The notes: generated from the letters alone by a model not told the origin. 64,000 nucleotides of DNA from CAVRTJ01 sp964507185 (GCA_964507185.1 CAZDOY010000002.1:62001-126000), one strand, 5' to 3'. Shown: positions 25,094 through 34,521, counted from the stretch's first letter. Made by a program: numbers and translations.

Positions 25094-27004
25094 ATGCAGA
25101 TCGTGAATCCCGTCGTCAACAGGTGGATCAGGCGCGCAAACGAGGACGTGGAGGCATTCTGGGCGGACGCTGCTGAGGAAGTGCCCTGGTTCAGGAAGTG
25201 GGACCGGGTCCTGGACTGGCAGCCGCCGACCTTCCGGTGGTTCTTAGGCGCACGGACGAATCTCGCTCACAACGCCCTGGATCACCACGTCGCCGAGGGA
25301 CGGGGGGGCCACGCCGCGCTCATCTACATCAACGAACGGGGAGACCGGCGCATCTTCACCTACGCGCAGGTTCTTCACGAGGTTAAAAGGACCGCTGCGG
25401 CCCTCAGGGCGCTCGGGATAAGTAAAGGCGATACGCTCACGATCTACATGCCCAACTGTCCGGAGGCCATTTTCGCCATGCTGGCGACGGTTCGCATCGG
25501 CGCCATTCACTGCGTCGTCTTTGCCGGATTTGCGGCAAACGCGCTCTGCGAAAGGGTCGAAGCAAGCGGATCCAGGCTGATACTCACGACTGACGTCGTC
25601 TACCGAAAAGGGCAGGCCATTCCGCTGAAGGGGATCGTGGACGAGGCCGCGTCCAAGCTCGGCAAGGCCGTGGAAAAAATCGTGGTCCTGAACCGAACCG
25701 GAGACCAAGTGCCCATGAACGCCGGAAGGGACATCACCTGGCAGGATTTCCTCGCCGGCGGTCAGGGCGGCGACTCCTCGTACGAATCCATGGAGTCCAA
25801 CGACCCCGCCTATATCCTCGCCACCTCCGGCACCACGGCCCGGCCGAAGCTGGTCGTCCATACGCACGGGGACTACGCGGTCGGCATCGTTACGTCGGGT
25901 AAGTGGTGCTTCGGTCTCAACAAGAACGACGTCTGGTGGTCCACTTCGGACATCGGCTGGGTGGTCGGACACAGCTACATCGTCTATGCGCCCCTTCTCG
26001 TCGGGTGCACGAGCATCGTGTACGAAGGCGCACTCGACTACCCGAAACCGGACGTTATCTGGAAGATCGTGGAAGAGTTCGGCGTCACGGGCATTTTTAC
26101 CGCCCCAACAGGCGTCAGACTGCTTATGAGATACGGTGTGGAGCTTGCGACCAGGCACGATTTCTCATCGCTGCAAAGGGTCTTCTGCGCGGGGGAAACG
26201 CTTAACGGCCCGGCATGGGAGTGGCTTCAGAAGCGCGTCTTCGACGACCGCATACCCGTTATCGACCACTACTGGCAGACCGAAACCGGCGGGCCCGTTC
26301 TGGGCAACCCTTACGGCTTGGGCATGCTTCCCATAAAGGCAGGCTCGGCGTCCATTCCCCTGCCGGGCAAGGACGTGGCGGTCATGACGCTCGACGGTAA
26401 AGTGTGCAAGCCTAACGAAAAGGGCATCCTGGTCATCCGGAAACCCTTTCCAGGCCTGACGGCCCGTCTCTGGAAGGAACCTGAGCGCTACGGCCGTGAC
26501 TACTGGGATCGGATCAAGGGCGTCTATTTCACCGGGGATTCGGCCCACATCGACGAGGACGGTTACGTGTGGGTCGCAGGCCGTGCGGACGAGGTCATGA
26601 ACATCGCGGGCCACCGGGTCGGAACGATAGAAGTGGAATCGGCGTTCCTCAAGCACGACGCGGTTGCCGAAGTGGGGGTCACGGGCCGTCCCGACGAACT
26701 GAGAGCCGAGGTCATTTCGGCCTTCGTGGTTCTGAAAGGCGGGCACGAACCGACCGAGGAACTGCGTTCGGAGCTTATCAAGACCGTCAGAGCAGAACTC
26801 GGCGCTATCGCCGTCATAGGCGAAATCAATTTTGTGGCCATGCTGCCCAAGACGCGAAGCGGCAAGATCATGAGGCGCGTCCTCAAGGCTGTCGTCCTCA
26901 ACCAGGCGCCGGGAGACATTTCGACCATCGAGGAGGAAGGCTCCGTGGAAGACGTCCGCAAGGCCTGGGAAGACATGCGGCAGTCGATAGAAAGAAAACA
27001 GTAG
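25094..27004 (+). CDS. AMP-forming acyl-CoA (acetyl-CoA) synthetase 1
   Basis: 636 aa of the acetyl-CoA synthetase group. Adenylation motif ILATSGTTARPKLVVH near residue 240, the YWQTETGG segment near 395, the hinge region near 490 (VWVAGRADEVMNIAGHRVGT) and the catalytic/acetylatable lysine in LPKTRSGKIMRR near 592. It makes an acyl-AMP and then acyl-CoA from a short-chain carboxylate. The phosphate-loop reads TSGTTARPK, with Ala where Acs has Gly. The gene follows the deacetylase and is probably its substrate. Acetate, propionate or another acid cannot be decided. Confidence 0.88.
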   Translation: MQIVNPVVNRWIRRANEDVEAFWADAAEEVPWFRKWDRVLDWQPPTFRWFLGARTNLAHNALDHHVAEGRGGHAALIYINERGDRRIFTYAQVLHEVKRTAAALRALGISKGDTLTIYMPNCPEAIFAMLATVRIGAIHCVVFAGFAANALCERVEASGSRLILTTDVVYRKGQAIPLKGIVDEAASKLGKAVEKIVVLNRTGDQVPMNAGRDITWQDFLAGGQGGDSSYESMESNDPAYILATSGTTARPKLVVHTHGDYAVGIVTSGKWCFGLNKNDVWWSTSDIGWVVGHSYIVYAPLLVGCTSIVYEGALDYPKPDVIWKIVEEFGVTGIFTAPTGVRLLMRYGVELATRHDFSSLQRVFCAGETLNGPAWEWLQKRVFDDRIPVIDHYWQTETGGPVLGNPYGLGMLPIKAGSASIPLPGKDVAVMTLDGKVCKPNEKGILVIRKPFPGLTARLWKEPERYGRDYWDRIKGVYFTGDSAHIDEDGYVWVAGRADEVMNIAGHRVGTIEVESAFLKHDAVAEVGVTGRPDELRAEVISAFVVLKGGHEPTEELRSELIKTVRAELGAIAVIGEINFVAMLPKTRSGKIMRRVLKAVVLNQAPGDISTIEEEGSVEDVRKAWEDMRQSIERKQ

Positions 27005-27083
27005 CTTCCCGGGGCCGGGCGGTGTCGACCGTCTGAACTTCACGCCTCAGGAAGGAGTCCTCCCGCTGAACAGGAGATACCAC

Positions 27084-28016
27084 ATGACAGGCACTACAGA
27101 CGCCCGGAACAGAGTGCGGGTCCTGGACCTTCACTTCAAAGCGCCGGGCACCATCGCGAGTTTTCTATTACCGACTTCCGGTGGACCCATACTCATCGAG
27201 ACCGGGCCGGAATCCACCTACGATTCCCTCGTTCGCGGTCTCAAACGAGAAGGCCTGAACCCGGGCGACATCACCAGGGTCCTCGTGACCCACATCCACC
27301 TGGACCATTCGGGGGCGGCCTGGCGACTGGCGCGTGAAGGTGCGGAAATCTGCGTCCATCCGGTCGGCGCGCCCCACATGGCGGACCCGTCCAAGCTCAT
27401 GGCCTCGGCGAAGAAAATTTACGGTGAGAAAATGGACGAACTCTGGGGCCGCGTCGAAGGCATTCCGGAGGGTCGCATTCACGTACTTCAGGACAGGGAA
27501 GTTCTTCGATGCGGTGACATCGAGATCGAAGCCCTGTTTACGCCGGGTCACGCTACTCACCACGTCGCCTACAGGCTCGGCGACTCCGTATTCACCGGAG
27601 ACGTGGCGGGTGTCCGCCTGGAGGGAGGGCCCGTTATCCCGCCGTGCCCGCCTCCCGACATCAATATCGAGGACTGGCTCGCCTCCATCGAGAGGATACG
27701 GCGCGTGCAACCCCGCGTACTCTTCCTGACCCACTTCGGTCCCTATACGGACGCGGAAGGACATCTCGGCCGACTGGCCAGAAACCTCCAATTGTTCTCC
27801 GGGTGGATCCGCAATCGCCTGCGCGAGGATGCGGAAGATCTTTCCCTCGTGCGCCAGTTCGAAGCCTACACGCAGGGATTTCTGGACGGAAACGGCCTGG
27901 CCGAGGGCAGGACCCGTGAATATGAAATAGCGAACCCGGCGTACATGAGCGTGGCCGGTCTCACCCGGTACTGGCGCAAGGTCCATCCCGAATCTCTGGC
28001 GGGTGCTGCCGGTTGA
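27084..28016 (+). CDS. MBL-fold metallohydrolase
   Basis: 310 aa. The metallo-beta-lactamase motif is VTHIHLDHSGAAW near residue 72; further ligands lie in FTPGHATHHVAY near 152, FTGDVAGV near 172 and FLTHFGPYTDAEG near 218. The family includes thioesterases, glyoxalases and lactonases. Its place between an acyl-CoA synthetase and the acetyltransferase gene suggests an acyl-thioester or related substrate, but that is context only. AGGAG lies 7 nt before the ATG. The C-terminal ~80 residues are helical and unassigned. Confidence 0.8.
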   Translation: MTGTTDARNRVRVLDLHFKAPGTIASFLLPTSGGPILIETGPESTYDSLVRGLKREGLNPGDITRVLVTHIHLDHSGAAWRLAREGAEICVHPVGAPHMADPSKLMASAKKIYGEKMDELWGRVEGIPEGRIHVLQDREVLRCGDIEIEALFTPGHATHHVAYRLGDSVFTGDVAGVRLEGGPVIPPCPPPDINIEDWLASIERIRRVQPRVLFLTHFGPYTDAEGHLGRLARNLQLFSGWIRNRLREDAEDLSLVRQFEAYTQGFLDGNGLAEGRTREYEIANPAYMSVAGLTRYWRKVHPESLAGAAG

Positions 28017-28105
28017 AGAGTTGCCACATCGTGCCCCGGTACGCCCTTACGCTTCGTGCTTGAGAGTGGTATCCTTTTTCCATAGCGGGGAGGACCGCTC
28101 AGCCA

Positions 28106-30547
28106 ATGTTTCATATTATCACCGAAAGCGAAGGCTACCGCGAGTACGCGCTCATGCGTGACGGGCAGGGAATTCTCCTGCGCATGGCAACGCCTGAGGA
28201 CGTGCCCATCGTAGAAGGGCTCATGCGGAGGGCCTCCAGGCAGAGCCTCCAGATGCGCTTCATGGGAGGGGTGGCGCAAGTTCCCAGAAGCTTCGTGGAG
28301 AGCCTCTGCGATGTCAATCCCCGGGAGCGGGCCTGCCTCCTTGCAATCCTTGGTGAAGGGACGGACCAGCAGGTCGTGGGCGTCGGGAACTACGTCGGGC
28401 TCGGGGTTCGCAACACCGCCGAAGTCGCCTTCCTGGTCGACGACTCCTTTCAAGGACGCGGCATCAGTACGCTCATTCTGGAGCGGTTGGCGGGCATCGC
28501 CGCCGGACAGAGTTTTGTAGGTTTCGAGGCAGAAGTTCTATTCGAGAACCAGGCGATGATCAATGTCTTCCGCAACTCCGGCTTCGAGACTCGGCAGGCC
28601 TTTGACGGCGGGAGCATTCACGTCGAGTTTCCGCTTGGAGGCGCCGCAGCGCTCAGAGAGCGGACCGAAGTCAGGGACAGGATCGCCGCCGCCAATTCCG
28701 TCACTCCCCTGCTCAAGCCGAAGTCAGTTGCCGTCGTGGGTGCGTCGCGCGATCCGGCGGCCGTCGGGAGCATGATTTTCAGGCATCTTCTGGTAAACAA
28801 CTTCGCGGGAACCGTCTATCCGGTCAACAACCAGGCGGTTTCTGTAAATGGCGTGCGCGCCTACCCTTCGGTCGGAGAACTTCCGGAGGCCCCCGAACTC
28901 GTCGTAGTCGCCGTCCCCGCCGAGAAGGTTCTGAGCGTGGCCGAGACGTCGATCGAAGCCGGCGCAAAAGGCCTGGTGGTAGTGGCTTCGGGATTTTCGG
29001 AAGCCGGTTCCGAGGGGACCGTACTGCAGGGGAAACTGCTGGATATCGTCCGGGCCCACGGCGCGCGGCTGGTCGGTCCCAACTGCCTGGGCATAATGAA
29101 CACGAATCCCGAGGTCAGATTGAACGCGAGCCTTGCATCCTCGCTCCCCCCGGTGGGCCGCGTCGGGTTCTTTTCGCACTCAGCCGCGCTGGGATTGGTC
29201 ATTCTGGATTACGCCGGAGAGCGTGGCCTCGGTTTTTCGACGTTTCTTTCGGCCGGGAACAGGGCTGACGTTTCCGGCAACGACCTTCTTCAGTACTGGG
29301 AAGAAGACCCGCAGACCGACATCGCTCTCCTCTACCTGGAGACATTCGGCAACCCGCGCCGCTTCGCGCGCATCGCCCGGCGCATCACCTGCAGGAAGCC
29401 TATACTCTGCGTGAAAAGTGCGCGGAGCCGAGCCGGCCAGAGTGCCGCCCTCGCCCACATCGGCGCGGCGAGGCAGAGCGACGTCGAAGTGGATCTTCTC
29501 TTCAGACAGGCCGGCGTCATCAGGGCGAACACCCTCGAGGAGATGTTCGACATAGCCATCCTGGTTGCCAATCAGCCCCTGCCCGCCGGCAACCGGGTCG
29601 CCATCATCAGCAATTCGGGCGGCGTCGTCACCATTTGCGCCGATACCTGCGAGGCGAACGGACTCGAGGTCGCCGCCTCCGGCGGGATCGATCTCGGTCC
29701 CATGGCCACGGCGGACGCCTATGAAAAGACAGTTCACGAAGTCATGGCCCGCGAAGACGTGGACGCGCTCATCGCTATTTTCGCCTGCGTGGGAGACTGC
29801 GACCCCGAGCCCGTCGGACGCGCCATCAGACGGGGGGCCATCCGGGCCGAGCGCGAAACCAAGACGTCCAAGCCCGTTCTCCTGTGCCTGATGGGGGCAT
29901 CGGGCGCCGTGGAACTCGCGACACCCCGAAGTTCTGCAGTGGCGCGAGGGAGACGGGTCTTTCCTTCCTACCGTTTTCCCGAGGCGGCTGCCCTCGCCCT
30001 TTCTCGCGTCGTCCAGTATGCGGAATATCGACGCCGGCCGCTGGGTCGCGTGACCTGGTACGAAGACGCGGACGCCGCGACTGCCCGACGGGAGGTAACC
30101 GAGCTCCTGGCCGAAGGCGATCCCGGAAGCGACATTGTATCGGTAGAGGGTGAGGCCGCCCTCGGACTCCTCGCCCTCTTCGGCATCCGGAACGCTCCGC
30201 CGCCCGAAGAGGTGGACCTCCCCTCGATCCGGATCGAGGTCGAATCGAATCCCCACTTTGGCCCGCTCGTGAAACTGACCCGGTCCGGCCGCGACCCCGT
30301 CGTGAGAATTACCCCCCTGACCGACAACGACGTCGAAGAGATGGTACAGGCCATCGGGCTCACGCCGGACTGCGGCGTTGGGGAAGTGCTGGGACGCATA
30401 TCCATCATGATCGAGGAACTACCCTGGCTGTGCGGCATGCGGATCGAAGTTCACCCGAGCCGGAAGGACGAAGGGCCTTGCGCCCTTCTGCTGAGCCATG
30501 CCGTGCGGCTTGGCTTCTGCCCTCATAAATTCGGCGTGCAGCCTTAG
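28106..30547 (+). CDS. Protein lysine acetyltransferase (Pat-like): N-terminal GNAT fused to acyl-CoA synthetase-like domains
   Basis: 813 aa. Residues 1-180 are a GNAT domain with acetyl-CoA-binding VDDSFQGRGISTLILERL near 112. Residues 195-500 match the CoA-binding and ligase domains of NDP-forming acyl-CoA synthetase (KSVAVVGASRDPAAVGSMIF; VGPNCLGIMNTNP). The aligned phospho-His region reads ALAHIGAARQSD, so a His seems retained. The C-terminal ATP-grasp part is very short: from LLALFGIRNAPP it jumps directly to ESNPHFGPLVKL, missing the usual ~130 residues between. Pat enzymes acetylate and switch off acetyl-CoA synthetase; here the GNAT is N-terminal, unlike Salmonella Pat. Confidence 0.88.
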   Translation: MFHIITESEGYREYALMRDGQGILLRMATPEDVPIVEGLMRRASRQSLQMRFMGGVAQVPRSFVESLCDVNPRERACLLAILGEGTDQQVVGVGNYVGLGVRNTAEVAFLVDDSFQGRGISTLILERLAGIAAGQSFVGFEAEVLFENQAMINVFRNSGFETRQAFDGGSIHVEFPLGGAAALRERTEVRDRIAAANSVTPLLKPKSVAVVGASRDPAAVGSMIFRHLLVNNFAGTVYPVNNQAVSVNGVRAYPSVGELPEAPELVVVAVPAEKVLSVAETSIEAGAKGLVVVASGFSEAGSEGTVLQGKLLDIVRAHGARLVGPNCLGIMNTNPEVRLNASLASSLPPVGRVGFFSHSAALGLVILDYAGERGLGFSTFLSAGNRADVSGNDLLQYWEEDPQTDIALLYLETFGNPRRFARIARRITCRKPILCVKSARSRAGQSAALAHIGAARQSDVEVDLLFRQAGVIRANTLEEMFDIAILVANQPLPAGNRVAIISNSGGVVTICADTCEANGLEVAASGGIDLGPMATADAYEKTVHEVMAREDVDALIAIFACVGDCDPEPVGRAIRRGAIRAERETKTSKPVLLCLMGASGAVELATPRSSAVARGRRVFPSYRFPEAAALALSRVVQYAEYRRRPLGRVTWYEDADAATARREVTELLAEGDPGSDIVSVEGEAALGLLALFGIRNAPPPEEVDLPSIRIEVESNPHFGPLVKLTRSGRDPVVRITPLTDNDVEEMVQAIGLTPDCGVGEVLGRISIMIEELPWLCGMRIEVHPSRKDEGPCALLLSHAVRLGFCPHKFGVQP

Positions 30548-30608
30548 CCCCTGACTCGGCATGGCGTCGCCCAATCTCGTCGGTCTGTCCCACACCTGGA
30601 GGTGCATT

Positions 30609-31121
30609 ATGGGAGCTTATGACAGCATGGACCGGGAGCAGCTGCTCAAGGCCCTGCAGATGTTTGCCAAGAACTGGCTGGCCCACGACGGATGCTGGTT
30701 TCTTGCCGCCGAAGACCGGGACGGCATGGAAGCCGCCATCGAGCTCGACGCAGCCTCGTGGAAGCGTTTCGCGGCCGCCGAGGCCAGGCGTATCATGGAG
30801 ACCTTCGACATCCCCGCAGGGGGCGGCTTGGAATCCCTGGCTAAAGCCCTCGACCTGAGAATGTACGCGATGGTCAACGACCAGCACGCCGAGTGGTCCG
30901 ATGACGGGGCCCGCCTGCGGTTCGTCATGGATACCTGCAGGGTCCAGGCGACGCGGCGCCGGAAAGGGCTTCCCGATTTCCCCTGCAAATCCGTGGGCAT
31001 CGTCGAGTTCACAACCTTTGCGAAGACCGTCGACCCCCGCATTCGAACCGCCTGTATCGAGTGTCCGCCGGAAGCCTCCGAAGACAGGTACTGCACCTGG
31101 GAGTTTTACCTGGAAGAATGA
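30609..31121 (+). CDS. Conserved cytosolic protein, possibly DUF6125-like
   Basis: 170 aa from the ATG at 30609, which has GGAGGT 5 nt upstream. The sequence is soluble, with conserved-looking features: KNWLAHDGCWFLAAEDRDGM near residue 20, FPCKSVGIVEFTTFAK near 120 and a late Cys pair in RTACIECPPEA near 148. Cys and Trp residues could form a ligand or metal site. It resembles proteins annotated DUF6125 or related to the aminothiazoline-carboxylate hydrolase group, but I cannot confirm this. It lies between the acetyltransferase and a synthetase, in the same direction. Confidence 0.6.
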   Translation: MGAYDSMDREQLLKALQMFAKNWLAHDGCWFLAAEDRDGMEAAIELDAASWKRFAAAEARRIMETFDIPAGGGLESLAKALDLRMYAMVNDQHAEWSDDGARLRFVMDTCRVQATRRRKGLPDFPCKSVGIVEFTTFAKTVDPRIRTACIECPPEASEDRYCTWEFYLEE

Positions 31122-31182
31122 CCGTCCCTTCGAGCCGTCCATTGACCGTCCCGGAACCCCAGAGACAGCACGGAGGTGAGAG

Positions 31183-31315
31183 ATGAGCGAAGAGAGAATT
31201 CATCGAGCCGAGGACGAGACAGGGACGTTCCCGCAGGACGACGCCGGCAACGGCGCCATCTACGAGGGCAAGCCTCTCATCCCCCCCCACGGACCACCTC
31301 ACGGCCCAGGCGCCC
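31183..31315 (+). pseudogene. Out-of-frame N-terminus of synthetase 2, split from its body at a C8 tract
   Basis: An ATG at 31183 with a strong ribosome site (GGAGGTGAGAG before it) opens a frame reading MSEERIHRAEDETGTF and then AIYEGKPLIPP, typical of an acyl-CoA synthetase N-terminus. The frame leaves the synthetase reading frame at CCCCCCCC (31281-31288). Removing one C gives a continuous reading through TDHLTAQAP into MSLFDAGCYLEEARK at 31316. The internal ATG at 31316 has no ribosome site. This is either a one-base assembly error, a true mutation, or slippage at the tract. Confidence 0.75.
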
Positions 31316-33196
31316 ATGAGCCTCTTCGACGCGGGCTGCTACCTGGAGGAGGCGCGAAAAGATCCTCGGGCCTACTGGGCGGAAATCGCGGGAGAACTCG
31401 AGTGGTTCTCCACGTGGGACAAGACCATGAAGGGCGGATTCCCTGATTTCCGTTTCTTCGTAGGCGGCTTGTCCAACGTGGCGTACAACTGCATCGACCG
31501 CCACGTTCGTACGCGCCCGAACCAGGTCGCCTTCTTCTGGGAGCGGGAGGACGGCGCACGGGAAACGTGGACATACCGGAGGCTGTACGACACCGTGGGC
31601 AGATTCTCGAATGCGCTCCGGGGCCTGGGCGTCAGCCGGGGCGACCGCGTGGCCATCTACATGTCGAACATCCCTGAGGCCTTTGTTGCCTGCCACGCAT
31701 GCTACCGGATCGGGGCCATTTACTCGGTCATCTTTGCAGGCTTTTCATCGCAGGCCGTGCACGAGCGACTCGCCGATTCCCAGCCCAAGGTCGTCGTGGC
31801 GGCCAATGCCAGCACCCGCCGCGGCAAGATTGTGCCCCTGAAGGAGACCCTTGAAGAGGCTCTCAAAGGCGTCGACTCGGTGGAGCACGTGGTCGTCGTG
31901 CCCCGCATGCCGGTGGAGGTCGAGATGAAAGAGGGACGCGACCTCTCCTATCCCGACCTGGTTGCGGGCGAACCCGTGGAGTCGCCTGTCGAGCCCATGG
32001 AGGCCAACGACCCGGGCTTCATCATCTATACGTCCGGCACATCGGCCAAGCCCAAGGGCCTGATCCACGCCGGCGTAGGTTTTCTGGTGGGCGTTTACGC
32101 CGACGTAAAGTGGTCCATGAACGTCCAGCCCACCGACGTCCTGTGGTGCACGGCGGACGTGGGCTGGCTCACGTTTCCTATCTGGTGCCTCGTGGGCGGG
32201 CTCGCCAACGGCGCGACCATGGTGGCCTACGAAGGCTCGATGGACTTTCCTGAGCCTGGAAGGTTCTACGACGTCATGGAGCGGTACGGCGTCACGAAGA
32301 TCTTCACCGCCCCGACCGTCCTCCGGATGCTCCGCCGTGCCGGTGACGAAAGCGTCAAGAAACGTGACCTCTCGAGGCTGAGCCTCGTATCCCTGGTCGG
32401 CGAGCCTCTGGATCCCGAGACGTGGTACTGGACGCGCGACGTTCTCGGCGGAGGCCGGATCTTCGTCAACAATACGTATGGACAGACCGAGACGGGAACC
32501 GGATGGACATCGAGCATGGTCGGCATGACGCCGACCAAACCCGGATCCTGCGGCCACGCGCTACCCGGGTATACGGCCGAAGTCGTCGACGAATCCGGCT
32601 CACCGGTCCCCGCCGGCCAGCTTGGCTATCTCACCATAGCCGAACCCTTTCCCTGTCTGGCACGGACCGTGTGGCGGGACCCCCAGCGGTACGTCGATGC
32701 CTATTTCTCCCGTTATCCCGGCCGCTACATGTCCAACGACGCCGCGATCATCGACCCGGAAGGACAGATATGGGTGACGGGGCGGGTGGATGATGTGATC
32801 AACGTGGCCGCGCACCGTATCGGGACAATGGAGATAGAGGCGGCGTTAATAGGGCACCCAGCCGTGAGCGAGGCCGCCGTCGTGGGCGTCCCCGATCCGG
32901 TCAAAGGTGAGGTGCCCCTCGCGTTCGTGATCCTCCGCACGGGCCAGCAGGCCGGGGCGGACTTTGAAAAAGAGCTGAGCGATTCGATCGTCAAGGACCT
33001 CGGAAGCTACGCCAGGCCCGTGCGCGTACTTCTGACCCCCACTCTGCCCCGGACGCGCAGCGGCAAGATCATGCGCAGGCTTCTCAGGGACCTTGCGCGG
33101 GATGGAAAGGTCAAGGGCGACGTCAGCGCGCTCGAGAATCCGGACGCAGTGGACAAAGTACGGGACGAAATCGGGAAGGCTCTTCCGCGTTCGTAG
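31316..33196 (+). CDS. AMP-forming acyl-CoA synthetase 2 (body; true start probably 31183)
   Basis: 626 aa readable here, about 670 aa if the upstream frame is joined. Motifs: adenylation loop IIYTSGTSAKPKGLIH near residue 238, TYGQTETGTG near 385, hinge WVTGRVDDVINVAAHRIGTM near 485 and the catalytic lysine in LPRTRSGKIMRR near 585. It belongs to the acetyl/propionyl-CoA synthetase-like group; the Trp that restricts the acyl pocket of Acs cannot be placed with certainty, so substrate is open. The gene ends one base before the convergent BtrH-like gene. Function depends on whether the C8 tract is real. Confidence 0.85.
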   Translation: MSLFDAGCYLEEARKDPRAYWAEIAGELEWFSTWDKTMKGGFPDFRFFVGGLSNVAYNCIDRHVRTRPNQVAFFWEREDGARETWTYRRLYDTVGRFSNALRGLGVSRGDRVAIYMSNIPEAFVACHACYRIGAIYSVIFAGFSSQAVHERLADSQPKVVVAANASTRRGKIVPLKETLEEALKGVDSVEHVVVVPRMPVEVEMKEGRDLSYPDLVAGEPVESPVEPMEANDPGFIIYTSGTSAKPKGLIHAGVGFLVGVYADVKWSMNVQPTDVLWCTADVGWLTFPIWCLVGGLANGATMVAYEGSMDFPEPGRFYDVMERYGVTKIFTAPTVLRMLRRAGDESVKKRDLSRLSLVSLVGEPLDPETWYWTRDVLGGGRIFVNNTYGQTETGTGWTSSMVGMTPTKPGSCGHALPGYTAEVVDESGSPVPAGQLGYLTIAEPFPCLARTVWRDPQRYVDAYFSRYPGRYMSNDAAIIDPEGQIWVTGRVDDVINVAAHRIGTMEIEAALIGHPAVSEAAVVGVPDPVKGEVPLAFVILRTGQQAGADFEKELSDSIVKDLGSYARPVRVLLTPTLPRTRSGKIMRRLLRDLARDGKVKGDVSALENPDAVDKVRDEIGKALPRS

Positions 33197-33197
33197 T

Positions 33198-34205
33198 TCA
33201 AGCCAGGCCGCGGAGCGAGCTTTCCATGGCCCGGAGCGCCTCTCTTTCGGCCTCCACCAAGGCCTTCGCCGCCTGTGCGCACGCCTTGAACAGAGTGTCG
33301 TCACCCGTCACGAACACATCCTTGAAGAGGCTGGCCAGGCTTACCCAGCAACGGCCGGCCTCTTCATATAGAGGAGCCGCATCCGAGCCCCGCAACGACG
33401 GCACAAAAGCGCCCGCCTCCTGCAAAAAGGCCGCGTATAGAAAGCGGAAAGAAGCGCCGTCGGTGCCCCGTTTTCTGATGCTCTGGTATGCGAAGCGCGC
33501 GCACCACCGGGCATCTTGCAGGTCGGCCCAGTTTGAAAGGTCACGCGCCAGGCGCTCCATGGCGGGCAGGCCCTGGAGTCCGGACGAATCACCCTCCATT
33601 ACCTTGATTGAGTGTCGGAGGGCCGCCTTGAACACTTCCGGACGAGCAAAGGACCCCGGCGCTATCCGCGGAGCCGGGCCCCAGCGGTAGCGCTCTGTGA
33701 GCAGGGGCGGGGCCGTCGATTCCATGGCCAGTCGGAGGTCTTTAAGGCTTGTTCGTTGAGGGTCCGCAAAACCCTGGTCCATGATCGTAGCCTCAGCGGC
33801 ATCCAGGTCCACCCCGGCCACAACGATGCCGTGTCCCGGGAAATGCACGGGAGGCTGGTAATAAGGCAGGTGGAAGAGGTCCGTCTGCGCCAGGACGGGC
33901 CTCCCCTCCTCGAGACATGCGGCCATCGCGCCGGGGTCCCACAGGCCTGCCCACTTCAGAGGCTCACCGGCGTGGCTGTAGAAAGACCCCTCGAGGTCGG
34001 GGGCTCTTCCGTTGAGAACGCGCGCGGGCGATATGTCATCGTTCTCCAGGTAAAAGAAGCCCAGGCCGCTGCCCAGGCCGAAGGCCAAGGCTTCGGTGAT
34101 AAGTACGCCATCGTACTCAAGCACCTTGCGTACCGAGGTCGAAGAGCAGTGCAGACCTTCGGCCGCCGGGAAATCCTTCAGGATTACGCTTTTACGAGAA
34201 TCCAC
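33198..34205 (-). CDS. BtrH N-terminal-like cysteine hydrolase with DUF4872-type C-terminus
   Basis: 335 aa from a GTG with GAGGT 6 nt upstream. Residues 15-60 match the BtrH_N fold: GLHCSSTSVRKVLEYDG, then EALAFGLGSGLGFFYLEND. A Cys-His-Asp triad is visible: C in GLHCSS, His in FPGHGIVVAGVD and Asp in IMDQGF. Residues 200-335 are helical, like the DUF4872 region. BtrH itself transfers an acyl chain from a carrier protein in butirosin synthesis; relatives are found near peptide and acyl pathways. Inside a synthetase cluster it may act on acyl thioesters. That is inference. Confidence 0.75.
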   Translation of the reverse strand: MDSRKSVILKDFPAAEGLHCSSTSVRKVLEYDGVLITEALAFGLGSGLGFFYLENDDISPARVLNGRAPDLEGSFYSHAGEPLKWAGLWDPGAMAACLEEGRPVLAQTDLFHLPYYQPPVHFPGHGIVVAGVDLDAAEATIMDQGFADPQRTSLKDLRLAMESTAPPLLTERYRWGPAPRIAPGSFARPEVFKAALRHSIKVMEGDSSGLQGLPAMERLARDLSNWADLQDARWCARFAYQSIRKRGTDGASFRFLYAAFLQEAGAFVPSLRGSDAAPLYEEAGRCWVSLASLFKDVFVTGDDTLFKACAQAAKALVEAEREALRAMESSLRGLA

Positions 34206-34209
34206 GCCG

Positions 34210-34521
34210 TTACCTCACGAACAGGCGGGACCGGGCGGAATACAAGGCAGGAGGCTGCCCCTCCCGACGGTCTCCTATGGCATTGTACCCCGCCCGGAAT
34301 CGGTCGGCAGACTCCTGACAAGACCCTTCCGCGGCACGCATCCGAAACACCAGCCATTTGTGCGCGGCCTGCGCGGCCCTTTCTACAGTCTGCCAGCGAG
34401 CCGTTGCCCTCCCTCTCTCGCGAAGCCTGAATTTCTGAATCTTGCCCGTGGACGTCTTCGGCAGGGGCCCGAACTCCACGACCCTGGGACATTTGAAGTG
34501 CGCGATCTGCTCCTCGCTCAG
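34210..34521 (-). pseudogene. C-terminal remnant of an acyl-CoA synthetase
   Basis: Immediately after the TGA of synthetase 3, and in the same frame, the sequence reads LSEEQIAHFKCPRVVEFGPL, then PKTSTGKIQKFRLRERGR. That is the end of a fatty/aryl acyl-CoA ligase, with its catalytic lysine (TGK). The rest of that enzyme is absent. The remaining ~65 codons to the stop at 34210 are not recognised. Since synthetase 3 already has its own SGK motif, this is a leftover of a second enzyme, probably from recombination or deletion between tandem synthetase genes. Confidence 0.7.
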
